This document shows positions 32,217 through 40,521 of a stretch of 54,599 nucleotides of DNA, piece after piece. The position numbers and the translations under genes were made by a program. Within the stretch, counting starts at the first letter, position 1; every line of letters begins with the position of its first letter. Under the pieces are notes generated by a model, which saw only the letters and a program-made list of their open reading frames with translations, ran no database searches and had not been told where the DNA came from. The stretch lies in assembly GCA_945897365.1 (NCBI GenBank), contig CAMDFD010000018.1, positions 1 through 54,599 of the forward strand, written 5' to 3'. The stretch is from Bordetella parapertussis. GTDB taxonomy: Bacteria > Pseudomonadota > Gammaproteobacteria > Burkholderiales > Burkholderiaceae_B.

Positions 32217-33596
32217 ATGAGCACTTTATCTACATCCCAATCCACGCAGCGCCCGCTCTATGTAGGTTGCGCCACCGGTTTTTCAGGTGATCGTACGGAT
32301 GGCGCTGGCCCCGTTGTCGACACACTGATCGCCTTAGGTGGTGGCGTATTGAATTTTGAAACACTCGCCGAGCGAACCTTGGCGCTGGCGCAAATCGAAA
32401 AACGCAAAGATCCGAAAATGGGCTATGAGCCTCTGCTCGCCGATCTCGTGGGCCCTGTTCTCAAGCGTTGTCTCGACCACAACATCCAGATCGTGAGCAA
32501 TTTTGGCGCTGCCAATCCGCTGGCCGCTGCACAAAGAATATTTGCGATCGCTCGAGAACAAAAATTACGCACTCCGCGCATTGCAGTGGTGTATGGCGAT
32601 GATCTGACTAAACCAGAACAACTGAAATTTTTACTCAAAAAACTCGGTACCGATATTGATCCTGCGCGTGTTGTCAGCGCCAATGCCTATATCGGCGCCT
32701 ATGAGATTGCTCAAGCACTCAACGATGGCGCGGATATCGTTGTCACAGGTCGCGTCTCTGACCCCTCGCTCACCCTTGGCCCAGCGATCGCACATTTTGG
32801 TTGGGCGATGGATGACTGGCACAAAATGGGTTGTGGCACGATGGCCGGACATATGCTTGAGTGCGGGACGCAAGTCTCCGGCGGCTACTACAGCGTACCT
32901 GGTCAAAAATCCGTACCCGGCATGGATCGGATTGGCTTCCCCATCGCAGAGATCCGGGCCGATGGCACGTTCTCTGTTTTCAAAGCAAGCAATACCGGCG
33001 GGCTCGTCGATGACCGCACAGGTCGCGAACAGATTCTCTACGAAGTGCATGACCCCGCCCGCTATCTGACGCCTGATGTCACAGCCGACATTACCGAGGC
33101 AAGCATTACGCAAGAGGGTCCAGACCGAATTCGCGTGGAGGGCATTCAAGGGCATCCCCGCCCAGCCGAACTCAAAGTCAACGTCTGCTACGACAACGGT
33201 TATCTCGCCGAAGCCGAAATTTCCTATGCCGGGTTTCGAGCCAGAGAACGTGCGGCGCTTGCCGGCGAAACGGTACGCAAACGCATCGGTCATCTTTTAC
33301 CATTGCGCATCGACTTGATTGGTGCGATTAGTATCTTTGGCGATGATGCGGGCGAGCTCATGGGCAAAGGCCTACCCGAGGCCCGCGATGTTCGTCTGCG
33401 CGTCGCTGGTGTACACATTGATAAATCCATCGCAGAAAAGATTTTGCGCGAAGTCACCTCTTTGTATTGTTGCGGTCCAGCGGGTGGAGGTGGTGTTCGC
33501 ACCTCACTGCGACCTCGCCTCGACACCCTATCTTGCACCATTCCACGTGAATCCGTCCCTTGTGGCTATCGCTTTGTCGAGGAGCAACACGCATGA
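32217..33596 (+). CDS. AtuA family protein (DUF1446), main domain
   Basis: The 459-residue protein matches the AtuA/DUF1446 family, named from acyclic terpene (citronellol/geranyl-CoA) use in Pseudomonas. Recognisable parts are YVGCATGFSGDRTDGAGPVV, IVSNFGAANPLAAA, the VVTGRVSDPSLTLGPAI segment, and AEISYAGFRARERAALA. Enzymatic activity of the family is not known to me. Its stop overlaps the next start as ATGA, and the next gene encodes the small C-terminal domain that is fused to it in many homologues. Terpene-CoA carboxylase genes are absent here, so the link to terpenes should not be assumed. Confidence 0.85.
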   Translation: MSTLSTSQSTQRPLYVGCATGFSGDRTDGAGPVVDTLIALGGGVLNFETLAERTLALAQIEKRKDPKMGYEPLLADLVGPVLKRCLDHNIQIVSNFGAANPLAAAQRIFAIAREQKLRTPRIAVVYGDDLTKPEQLKFLLKKLGTDIDPARVVSANAYIGAYEIAQALNDGADIVVTGRVSDPSLTLGPAIAHFGWAMDDWHKMGCGTMAGHMLECGTQVSGGYYSVPGQKSVPGMDRIGFPIAEIRADGTFSVFKASNTGGLVDDRTGREQILYEVHDPARYLTPDVTADITEASITQEGPDRIRVEGIQGHPRPAELKVNVCYDNGYLAEAEISYAGFRARERAALAGETVRKRIGHLLPLRIDLIGAISIFGDDAGELMGKGLPEARDVRLRVAGVHIDKSIAEKILREVTSLYCCGPAGGGGVRTSLRPRLDTLSCTIPRESVPCGYRFVEEQHA

Positions 33597-33982
33597 CCTT
33601 AATCGTTCAGCAAACCCTTCAACTTCCCCTTTATCAGCTCGCCCATGGGCGTGCGGGTGACAAAGGCAATACCTCCAACATCAGCGTCATCGCTTGGAAT
33701 CAATCCTGCTTTGAGCTTCTTGTTTCTCAGGCGACTGAGGACAAAGTCGCAGCATGGTTTGGCTATCGCCATCCCAGCAAGGTGACACGTTACGTGTTGC
33801 CCAAGCTGCTGGCGATGAATTTCGTTCTCGAAGGAATTTTGGATGGTGGCGTCAATGATGCGCTCAACTTGGACACCCACGGTAAAGGCCTGTCCTTTTG
33901 GATGATGGATATGCCGATCGAGGTCCCGCAAGAGCTCGCTCAACAGTTGAGTATTAAAGAATACTCAAAGCAGGCCGATTGA
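33593..33982 (+). CDS. AtuA-associated ferredoxin-fold domain protein
   Basis: The 129-residue protein starts at the ATG at 33593 inside the AtuA stop (ATGA). The segment LYQLAHGRAGDKGNTSNISV, then FGYRHPSKVTRYVLPKL and NFVLEGILDGGVNDAL, is the usual C-terminal domain of AtuA proteins, here as a separate chain. The two very probably form one complex. No metal or cofactor motif is evident. Confidence 0.83.
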   Translation: MTLIVQQTLQLPLYQLAHGRAGDKGNTSNISVIAWNQSCFELLVSQATEDKVAAWFGYRHPSKVTRYVLPKLLAMNFVLEGILDGGVNDALNLDTHGKGLSFWMMDMPIEVPQELAQQLSIKEYSKQAD

Positions 33983-34227
33983 AAAATCATTCAGTCACCG
34001 CTAAAAATCACGTTCACCCCAAAAAGCTTTTATTAAGCAAATGGACAGCTGTTGAGCCCGTGCATAAGGAAAAGCATTTTTTGGTCGTGAAAGTGATCGA
34101 ACCTGAGATGATCGGCGCTCCCGTCGTTGAAATCGAGCTAGAAGCCGCAATGACGGGACGCACCCTAAGGTTACCTTGGAGAACACTCAGGGATCAACGG
34201 CATTGGCGCCAAGGCTGGGTGGATTAG
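33979..34227 (+). CDS. Small Trp-rich conserved protein (TIGR02450 type)
   Basis: The 82-residue protein has the family pattern KWTAVEPVHKEKHFLVVKV, VEIELEAAMTGRTLRLPW and RDQRHWRQGWVD. Function is unknown. The only plausible start is a TTG overlapping the previous stop (TTGA), as no ATG or GTG precedes the conserved part. Its stop overlaps that of the convergent membrane protein by 4 bases. Confidence 0.75.
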   Translation: MKNHSVTAKNHVHPKKLLLSKWTAVEPVHKEKHFLVVKVIEPEMIGAPVVEIELEAAMTGRTLRLPWRTLRDQRHWRQGWVD

Positions 34228-34844
34228 GAGCCTGTTGGTCCTGCTTTATATCCCCGCGCACCCTTTGTAAATAGCCGGATAGCCAAGCCCGCAAGGTAAA
34301 GCATAATGAGCGTACCGGCAAGATCACCGACAAACATCGGGACAACACCAGACCACGCATCAGGCGATAGTCCTGTGAAATAAAAGTACAAGTTATGGGG
34401 AAAGGAATTAAAAATCGCTCCCACTACCGCAAACACTAACAGTTGCGAATGCTGTAATCCAGCTAAATCTCGAGGCAGTTTTAACCAACGCGTGCAAAGA
34501 TTGAAAGCGACGAGGGGACCTAGCGCAGAAAGCCCGGCGAGCATGACGATATTGAACGGTTCGTACTTCAGTAGGCTGAGATTGGTCAATATTGCACCAA
34601 AGAACAAACCTAGAGTTCCGGTCCACCCCCCGACCATGACCGCTAACATCCGAATCGCTGCAGGCAAAAAGATCCAACTAATAAAGCCCGTCAGGTGAAT
34701 CCTGGAAAACAGCCAAGTATTCAATTGAAACAGCGCAAACCACGCGAGTGCGACACCCAACACAAATAAAATCATCGCCACAGTACTGAGGCGATGATTC
34801 GTTAATTCTGTCCTAGGTGCGTCGCCGGGTGGCGTGGAAAGCAT
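34224..34844 (-). CDS. Multi-spanning membrane protein of unknown function
   Basis: A 206-residue protein with about five or six hydrophobic helices (for example TVAMILFVLGVALAWFALFQ, VMVGGWTGTLGLFFGAIL and GDLAGTLIMLYLAGLAIRLF). The layout recalls small integral sensor domains of the MASE1 kind, but I cannot assign a family. It begins 4 bases after the stop of a winged-helix regulator on the same strand, so the two form an operon and the regulator may act with or on it. Confidence 0.7.
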   Translation of the reverse strand: MLSTPPGDAPRTELTNHRLSTVAMILFVLGVALAWFALFQLNTWLFSRIHLTGFISWIFLPAAIRMLAVMVGGWTGTLGLFFGAILTNLSLLKYEPFNIVMLAGLSALGPLVAFNLCTRWLKLPRDLAGLQHSQLLVFAVVGAIFNSFPHNLYFYFTGLSPDAWSGVVPMFVGDLAGTLIMLYLAGLAIRLFTKGARGYKAGPTGS

Positions 34845-34848
34845 TTAA

Positions 34849-35208
34849 TCAACCTGGTTGGTGGGCCTTATCGATTGCCTGTCCAAGTGTCACAAAGTAC
34901 TGTTCAGCGAGCGCCGTTGGCACAACGTACCTGACGCGGCTATCGACCTTGTCAGTATCGAGGTCGATCATTCCTTTTTTACGTAAGGTTTTGAGACGGC
35001 GATGCGCCGTCGTCGCTGATATTTCTGTCGACAACCCCATGGCCTCTAACACGCTGACTTTTTTACCATGATGCCAATTGACGCCAAGCATCGCGAGCAA
35101 GCGCTCCTCAACAGGATCCATTGCAGGAAACGTAGGGATCTGCTTGATCGCATGAACGAGGTTCAGGAAGCGCAGATATGTAAGGGAGTGTTTAGATTCT
35201 GTAGTCAT
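34849..35208 (-). CDS. Winged-helix transcriptional regulator (MarR-like)
   Basis: The 119-residue protein has a winged-helix domain over most of its length: EERLLAMLGVNWHHGKKVSV, then the recognition-helix region EISATTAHRRLKTLRKKGMI and the wing LDTDKVDSRVRYVVPT. The C-terminal helix may be for dimer formation. It lacks sensor cysteines and an effector domain. It is the first gene of a two-gene unit with the membrane protein 4 bases downstream. Confidence 0.78.
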   Translation of the reverse strand: MTTESKHSLTYLRFLNLVHAIKQIPTFPAMDPVEERLLAMLGVNWHHGKKVSVLEAMGLSTEISATTAHRRLKTLRKKGMIDLDTDKVDSRVRYVVPTALAEQYFVTLGQAIDKAHQPG

Positions 35209-35283
35209 GTGTTAATGATAGCGCCAAATTAAAAATTATGGCAATCTGAATGCATCAGATTAAAGGGCTTACAAAATGAACAA

Positions 35284-35310
35284 GGGCTTACAGAATAAAT
35301 CTGTAAGCCC
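35284..35310 (-). terminator. Hairpin downstream of tRNA-Arg
   Basis: A perfect 11-bp stem (GGGCTTACAGA with TCTGTAAGCCC) has an ATAAA loop and lies 10 bases past the encoded CCA end of the tRNA. In the tRNA direction the following bases are only partly T-rich. AAGGGCTTACA is repeated at 35263-35273 and 35282-35292, so a second 3' arm exists. Read on the plus strand, CTGA and six T residues follow, so it may work both ways. Confidence 0.6.
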
Positions 35311-35319
35311 CTGATTTTT

Positions 35320-35396
35320 TGGTGCGCCCGGCAGGATTCGAACCCACGACCCCTTGGTTCGTAGCCAAGTACTCTATCCAACTGAGCTACGGGCGC
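35320..35396 (-). tRNA. tRNA-Arg (anticodon ACG)
   Basis: A 77-base minus-strand cloverleaf: 7-bp acceptor stem GCGCCCG with CGGGCGC, D-arm GCTCAGTTGGATAGAGT, anticodon stem CTTGG/CCAAG with loop CTACGAA, T-arm GTGGGTTCGAATCC, and an encoded CCA end. The anticodon ACG is at 35360-35362; the A is normally changed to inosine by TadA to read CGU, CGC and CGA. Confidence 0.97.
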
Positions 35397-35409
35397 TGTA
35401 AAGACCAAA

Positions 35410-35415
35410 ATTATA
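35410..35415 (-). promoter_or_regulatory. -10 box of the tRNA-Arg promoter
   Basis: A perfect TATAAT on the minus strand lies 14 bases before the mature tRNA 5' end. No good -35 hexamer is seen at 15-18 bases. Confidence 0.5.
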
Positions 35416-35449
35416 TCAGTTTTTAAAAAAGTGTGGATCTGGGCCTCTC

Positions 35450-35455
35450 TATAAT
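35450..35455 (+). promoter_or_regulatory. -10 box candidate for the CoA transferase gene
   Basis: A perfect TATAAT on the plus strand is 33 bases before the ATG at 35489. The -35 region is poor. Confidence 0.4.
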
Positions 35456-35488
35456 TAAATACATCACCTTTGATGCGATGACTGTTCT

Positions 35489-36916
35489 ATGCAAACCCCT
35501 TTATCCTCTCCAAACAGCGACTCAGCCGATATCGTTCGGTCACTGCTAGATAGCGTTTGGGATGCTGCGGGCGGCGAGCCCGGACGAACCTCGCATGTAT
35601 CTCTGACGGGCTATGGCAGCCTAGCTTCTTTTTTTGCTGTCACCGAGCTCGCAGCGGCGTCAATGGGTGCTGCGGGTTTAGCCCTCGCCAGCATGATCGA
35701 CACCCTCAATCAAGCCTCCGGCCGGAAGTCTGAGATGTACCCCTCTGTGATCGTCGACCGACGTCTAGCCTCTTTTTGGTTTGGCTCCACGCTCAGGCCC
35801 GACGGCTGGCTGGCGCCCACACCTCGCGAAGTCGCCGCCGCAGATTATCTGGCGCAAGATGGTTGGTTGCGCTTGCACACTAATGCCGCCCACCATTTAT
35901 CGGCTGTGCTCAGAGTGCTTCGATGCGAGGCGACGCCTTTAGCGATTGCTCGCGCCGTATCGACTTGGCAGCGAGATGCACTCGAGGCCCGCATCCTCAC
36001 TGAGGGAGGCTGCGCAGCCAGCATGCTGACCACTGAACAATGGCTAAAACAGCCTCAAGGCAAAGCGATCAGCCAGGAATCCTTGATCGACTGGACTCCT
36101 GGCACAAAAGGGGTGTCTGGACCTTGGCCATTCGAAGTCACTCAACCTCTCAAAGGATTAAAAGTCCTCGACATGACGCGCGTACTGGCTGGCCCAGCGG
36201 CGACGCGCATGTTGGCAGGACTTGGCGCCCAAGTCCTCCGCTTGGATGCGCCCATCTGGGAGGAATCAAACGCCCCAGAAATGACGCTCGGCAAATACTG
36301 CGCCGAACTCGATCTGCGTCAAGTCTCTCAACGTGCGCACTGGGCCAAGCTCTTGAGCGAAGCGGATATCCTGGTGCATGGCTATCGGAGTGATGCGTTG
36401 GCGAAATTGGGACTTGATGCTCAGACACGACAGCGCCTCAGACCAGGCCTGATCGATGTATCGCTTGACGCCTATGGCTTTACCGGACCCTGGCACAACC
36501 GTCGTGGTTTCGATAGCTTGGTACAAATGAGTATGGGTATTGCCCAGGCCGGCCAACAGCTCGGTCACTGCGACCGCCCTCAGCCTTTACCTGTTCAAGC
36601 GCTTGATCACGCAACCGGGTATCTATTAGCAACTGCTGTCCTAAAAGGACTCGAGACTCGCATCAAAACAGGTCAGGGATCGATCGCACGCGCCTCCCTC
36701 GCACGCACAGGGGAGCTCTTACTCACAACGCTGGATCCTCTGGGGCTTGAGCGTCCCAGGCTGTTACCTGAAACGCCAGAAGATTTAAGCGACGAAGTGG
36801 AACAAACAGGCTGGGGATTGGCCAAACGCATCAAGTGGCCTGTCACCGTCTCTGGTGTCACCATGCGCTGGCCCTTGGGCGCTGGCCCTCTGAAACGCCA
36901 TGCGGCCCAATGGTGA
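35489..36916 (+). CDS. Family III (CaiB/BaiF) CoA transferase, extended
   Basis: The 475-residue protein has the CaiB/BaiF core in its second half: LKVLDMTRVLAGPAATRMLA from about residue 220, SEADILVHGYR, the RRGFDSLVQMSMGIA segment, and ALDHATGYLLA, where Asp373 is the likely acyl-accepting aspartate. Family members move CoA between carboxylic acids. The first 200 residues are additional and resemble no domain I can name, though the layout suggests a degenerate first CaiB-like half. It stands alone between tRNA-Arg and the convergent transporter gene; substrates are unknown. Confidence 0.82.
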   Translation: MQTPLSSPNSDSADIVRSLLDSVWDAAGGEPGRTSHVSLTGYGSLASFFAVTELAAASMGAAGLALASMIDTLNQASGRKSEMYPSVIVDRRLASFWFGSTLRPDGWLAPTPREVAAADYLAQDGWLRLHTNAAHHLSAVLRVLRCEATPLAIARAVSTWQRDALEARILTEGGCAASMLTTEQWLKQPQGKAISQESLIDWTPGTKGVSGPWPFEVTQPLKGLKVLDMTRVLAGPAATRMLAGLGAQVLRLDAPIWEESNAPEMTLGKYCAELDLRQVSQRAHWAKLLSEADILVHGYRSDALAKLGLDAQTRQRLRPGLIDVSLDAYGFTGPWHNRRGFDSLVQMSMGIAQAGQQLGHCDRPQPLPVQALDHATGYLLATAVLKGLETRIKTGQGSIARASLARTGELLLTTLDPLGLERPRLLPETPEDLSDEVEQTGWGLAKRIKWPVTVSGVTMRWPLGAGPLKRHAAQW

Positions 36917-36934
36917 TGTGAGTGATGTAAAAAC

Positions 36935-38449
36935 CTAGGGCGCTGCGCGCGGCACAGCCCAGTATTTTTCTAAAAGAAAAAATCCAGCTTGCATCAACAA
37001 CGCCAACACGGCGGCAGGAATGGCTCCTGCCAACAACAATGGCGTGTTGTTGAGCGCAAGCCCCTGCACAATGCGCTCGCCGAAGCCACCCGCACCGATA
37101 AAGGCCGCAATCGTGGCAGTCCCAACACAAAGCACGGCGGAGATTTTGATGCCCGAAATCATCATGGCACGCGCCAAGGGCAATTCAATGAGCCAGAGAC
37201 GCTGAGCCGTCCTCATCCCGAGCGCGATTGCGGCTTGACGCATTGAGGAAGGGATCTCTTTGAACCCTGTATACGTGCTTTGTACGATCGGCAGTAACGC
37301 GTATAAAAAAAGCGCCACGATCGCTGGCACGGTACCAATGGTCCCAAGCACTGTAATCAAAAAAGCCAACACGGCTAGAGAGGGAATCGTTTGCATCACG
37401 CTTGTGACTGCGAGCACAATCTGCCCAAGTCTTGGTGCATAAAAACACAATACCCCCAGCGGAATACCGACTAAGGCAGCCAAGAACAGAGAGCTCAAGA
37501 CAAGAAATAGGTGTTGCCCAGACAAGCGCCAAAAATCCGGACCGAACAGAACAGTCATAAAGCTGTTGCGGGCAGCGCTATCCGGACGCGTTGCGGTCGT
37601 TGCATCTTGCAAAAACTGCTTAGCCACAAGAGAAAAACTTTGTTGATCGATTTCAGCGCGCGTGTTGAGGGCGAGCATGGTGCTTTGCGAAATTGAATTT
37701 TCAAGCTTTTGCAAGGCCTGCCAGGCTACCGGGAAACGCTCAGGCACATCAGCTCGAAACAGCAAGAGCGCTTGGTAGCTGGGGAAAAAATGGCGATCGT
37801 CTTCGAGTGCGGTGAGCGCATAGCGCGAGAGCTTGGAGTCCGTTCCGTAGGCATCGACTAAATCAATTTTTTTAGCTGCGATGGCCTCATAGGCGAGACC
37901 ATGGTCGAGTCCCCGAGGCTTCAGCGCCTCTAAGCCGTAGGCATTCACTAAGCCTCGCCAGCCATCAGTACGACCTATAAACTCGTGCGATAGGCCCAAC
38001 ACCAGCGTGGGATGACGCTTTAAATCGGAAATAGTCTTGATCTCCAGTGAGCGTGCGAGGTCACTGCGCAGCGCCAACACATATGAGTTGTTAAACCCAA
38101 GCAGCACGCCGGCACGTAAACCCATGGGCAAGAGCCTAGCGTTGATTTCTTCGAGCGTCAGCGCTTGCTCAGTCTTGAGAATTTCGCGGGTAATGGTGCC
38201 GGTGTACTCGGGATAAACATCGATCTCGCCACTTTTCAGGGCCGAGAGCAAAATGCTGGTATTTCCCATGCCCGATTTAAGCTGCACCTGGGTGTCGCCC
38301 GCCTCGCGCACCACCTGAGCGATGATTTCACCGAGAATAAAAGACTCGGTGAAACGTTTGGACCCCACCACAAACGGCGCAGCTAACGCGAACTGCATGC
38401 TCAACATGCAAAGCACGGCAAGCATCAAGAGGCGCAAAGAACGCTGCAT
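36935..38449 (-). CDS. Fused substrate-binding protein/permease of the betaine (OpuC/EgtU) ABC family, in the sen operon
   Basis: The 504-residue protein has a signal peptide (1-23, ALAAPF), a quaternary-amine-type binding domain (about 24-290: VGSKRFTESFILGEIIAQ, LKSGEIDVYPEYTGT, GLSHEFIGRTDGW), and a ProW-type permease (about 305-495: TIPSLAVLAFL, then the coupling-loop region SSMRQAAIALGMRTAQRLWL, and AAFIGAGGFG). By homology alone it would be called an osmoprotectant importer. It starts 5 bases after senC, in a run with senB, beside senA and egtD. EgtU of H. pylori and pneumococcus, an ergothioneine importer, is also a fused protein of this family with the domains in the other order. Selenoneine, ergothioneine or hercynine are therefore better guesses. 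No ATPase gene is nearby. Confidence 0.82.
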   Translation of the reverse strand: MQRSLRLLMLAVLCMLSMQFALAAPFVVGSKRFTESFILGEIIAQVVREAGDTQVQLKSGMGNTSILLSALKSGEIDVYPEYTGTITREILKTEQALTLEEINARLLPMGLRAGVLLGFNNSYVLALRSDLARSLEIKTISDLKRHPTLVLGLSHEFIGRTDGWRGLVNAYGLEALKPRGLDHGLAYEAIAAKKIDLVDAYGTDSKLSRYALTALEDDRHFFPSYQALLLFRADVPERFPVAWQALQKLENSISQSTMLALNTRAEIDQQSFSLVAKQFLQDATTATRPDSAARNSFMTVLFGPDFWRLSGQHLFLVLSSLFLAALVGIPLGVLCFYAPRLGQIVLAVTSVMQTIPSLAVLAFLITVLGTIGTVPAIVALFLYALLPIVQSTYTGFKEIPSSMRQAAIALGMRTAQRLWLIELPLARAMMISGIKISAVLCVGTATIAAFIGAGGFGERIVQGLALNNTPLLLAGAIPAAVLALLMQAGFFLLEKYWAVPRAAP

Positions 38450-38454
38450 CGCGT

Positions 38455-39504
38455 TTAAACCACCACGAGTCGTGCGGCTTGCTTTTCACCGATATGACCG
38501 ATGACGCTAGCGTGACCGAAGTCATGCTTCTTGAAAATAGCGAGCACATCCTGCACGGTTTCTGGTGCACAGCACACAAGCAAACCACCGCTAGTCTGTG
38601 GATCCGTCATCAAGGTCTGACACTCAGCGGGCAAGCCTGCTGCCAAACTTACGTCCTGACCATAACCATCCCAATTGCGACCCGAGGCGCCCGTGACCAT
38701 GCCCGCCTTGATCAAATCAACGACACCGGGCAACAAAGGCACATCTGCCCATTTAATCTCCGCAGTCAAATCCGCGCCGCGCGCAATTTCTAGCGCGTGT
38801 CCGGCCAAACCGAAACCCGTGACATCCGTCAGCGCATGTACACCCGTCAACTCAGCCAGTTCTGGTCCAGGTGTGTTGAGCTTGGTCGTGTTGTGCAACA
38901 TCGATGCATAGCCTGCAGCGTCAAGCGCTTCTTTTTTGAGCGCTGCGGACAAAATACCCACGCCAACCGGCTTGCCTAAAATCATCACATCGCCTTTACG
39001 CGCGCCATCATTGCGCTTGACGCGATCGGGGTGCACGAGACCGAGCACGACCAGCCCGTAAATAGCTTCGACGGAGTCAATCGTGTGCCCTCCGGCAATC
39101 GGGATGCCGGCCGTACGACACACAGAAGCCCCTCCTTCGAGGACCTTGCCAATCGTTTCAGTCGACAGAACATTAATAGGCATTCCCACGAGCGCCAAGG
39201 CCAAGATCGGACGCCCGCCCATAGCGTAGACATCACTGATGGCATTGGTCGCCGCGATACGACCAAACTCATGCGGGTCATCCACGATTGGCATAAAAAA
39301 GTCTGTCGTGGCGATCAACGCCTGCTCATCATTTAAACGATAGACCGCCGCATCATCGGCTGTTGCGATGCCAACCATCAGTTCCTTAGGGATCGGCATC
39401 TGCAGCGTACCCTTCAAAATCTCATGCAAGACAGCTGGCGCAATTTTGCAACCACAACCGCCACCATGTGACAGCGAAGTTAGGCGTGGCTCGATTGTTT
39501 TCAT
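38455..39504 (-). CDS. senC: Selenophosphate synthase of the selenoneine pathway (SelD homologue SenC)
   Basis: The 349-residue protein is a complete SelD: the catalytic loop GGGCGCKIAP has Cys17 and Lys20 at the same positions as E. coli SelD, with cysteine and not selenocysteine. ATP/Mg motifs DDAAVYRL, TTDFFMPIVDDP and GHTIDSVEAIYGL, and LTDVTGFGLAGHALEIA are present. It makes selenophosphate from selenide and ATP. The 15-base spacing from senB, and senA and egtD next door, mark it as the SenC that feeds selenosugar synthesis. It could also serve tRNA selenation or selenoprotein synthesis if no other selD exists; the window shows no selA, selB or selU. Confidence 0.85.
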   Translation of the reverse strand: MKTIEPRLTSLSHGGGCGCKIAPAVLHEILKGTLQMPIPKELMVGIATADDAAVYRLNDEQALIATTDFFMPIVDDPHEFGRIAATNAISDVYAMGGRPILALALVGMPINVLSTETIGKVLEGGASVCRTAGIPIAGGHTIDSVEAIYGLVVLGLVHPDRVKRNDGARKGDVMILGKPVGVGILSAALKKEALDAAGYASMLHNTTKLNTPGPELAELTGVHALTDVTGFGLAGHALEIARGADLTAEIKWADVPLLPGVVDLIKAGMVTGASGRNWDGYGQDVSLAAGLPAECQTLMTDPQTSGGLLVCCAPETVQDVLAIFKKHDFGHASVIGHIGEKQAARLVVV

Positions 39505-39519
39505 GAGGTTCCTTAGGGT

Positions 39520-40500
39520 TTAAGACGAAATAGATTGTTGAACGATTGTAATCAAACGCTCTTGTTCTTGGGCAGGGGCAAATAATGGGGCCCGCAGGGC
39601 ACACTGGCTCTCTAACAACGCATAAAAAGATGGCTCGCGACGCAGACGCAATAAAAGCTCTGCCAAGGCATTTGCATCCTCAGTAGGAAAAAAACCAGCG
39701 TAATCCTGACCTAGCATGCCTTCGTTGCCGGAAATGCGAGAGGCGATCACCGGCACACCGCTACAAATCGCTTCCATGACAACATGTGCCCCACCTTCCA
39801 TCACACTCGGGTGAACAAGCACATGGGCACGCTGAATCAGTCGGCGCGTCGCTTCGTGCGAACGTGCACCTAAAAATGTGTAATGTGGACAGGCTGCCGC
39901 CGTCTGATGGGCTTCTTGGGCAAGCTCCATGTCATGCTCGCCACCCACATGCTGGAGCTCAATCTCTGGATGTGCGACCAACTGTTGGGCCGCTTTAAAA
40001 AAAGTCCTAGGCGATTTCTCGGCACGCAAATGTCCCACCATGACGGCACGAAGACGACGTTGGGATTTAGGGAGTGTTTGACGCGTCGTGGTGGATTGAA
40101 AGGCCACGACTGTTTTGGCTCGAAAGGCTTCAGGCACGGCTAGAACACCCTCAGACTGCAACACCACCAAGGTGTGTGCCCACAGCAGTGACTGCTGGGC
40201 TGCAGGATCGCTCTGAATATCACGATACAAATCAGTCCCTGTCAGCACCACAACCAAACCGCGCGTCCCGCGACGCGCATGCCAAGCAGCGATCGAAGCA
40301 TGGCTTCTGCGCGCATGTAGCGCGATCATGACGTGGTCATGCTCGCTACCATCCCATTGCTGCACAATCTTGACCCGACAAAAATGCCGGAGCATGCTGG
40401 CGTAGCGCTTGGCCGTTTGCCAATTGCCGTTATTCGCAGCGGCAAGAGCGGGACTGACAATCACAACGTTCAAAGGGGTGGGCGTGGGTAAAATAGGCAT
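39520..40500 (-). CDS. senB: Selenosugar synthase SenB
   Basis: The 326-residue GT-B glycosyltransferase-like protein carries the signature of the SenB family, VVIVSPALAAANNGNWQTAK, and the C-terminal donor-site segment HPSVMEGGAHVVMEAICSGV followed by PVIASRISGNEG. SenB joins selenophosphate with a UDP-sugar to give a 1-seleno sugar, making a C-Se bond. It begins the minus-strand run senB-senC-transporter and is divergent from senA with only 21 bases between the two start codons. Its family assignment rests on the N-terminal motif plus the neighbours. Confidence 0.88.
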   Translation of the reverse strand: MPILPTPTPLNVVIVSPALAAANNGNWQTAKRYASMLRHFCRVKIVQQWDGSEHDHVMIALHARRSHASIAAWHARRGTRGLVVVLTGTDLYRDIQSDPAAQQSLLWAHTLVVLQSEGVLAVPEAFRAKTVVAFQSTTTRQTLPKSQRRLRAVMVGHLRAEKSPRTFFKAAQQLVAHPEIELQHVGGEHDMELAQEAHQTAAACPHYTFLGARSHEATRRLIQRAHVLVHPSVMEGGAHVVMEAICSGVPVIASRISGNEGMLGQDYAGFFPTEDANALAELLLRLRREPSFYALLESQCALRAPLFAPAQEQERLITIVQQSISS

Positions 40501-40521
40501 AACTAAAGGTTACCAAGAATC

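Noticed and set aside
38455..39504. selD as evidence for selenocysteine use
   Set aside because: No selA, selB, tRNA-Sec or in-frame UGA selenoprotein is seen in the window; the sen neighbours explain it better.
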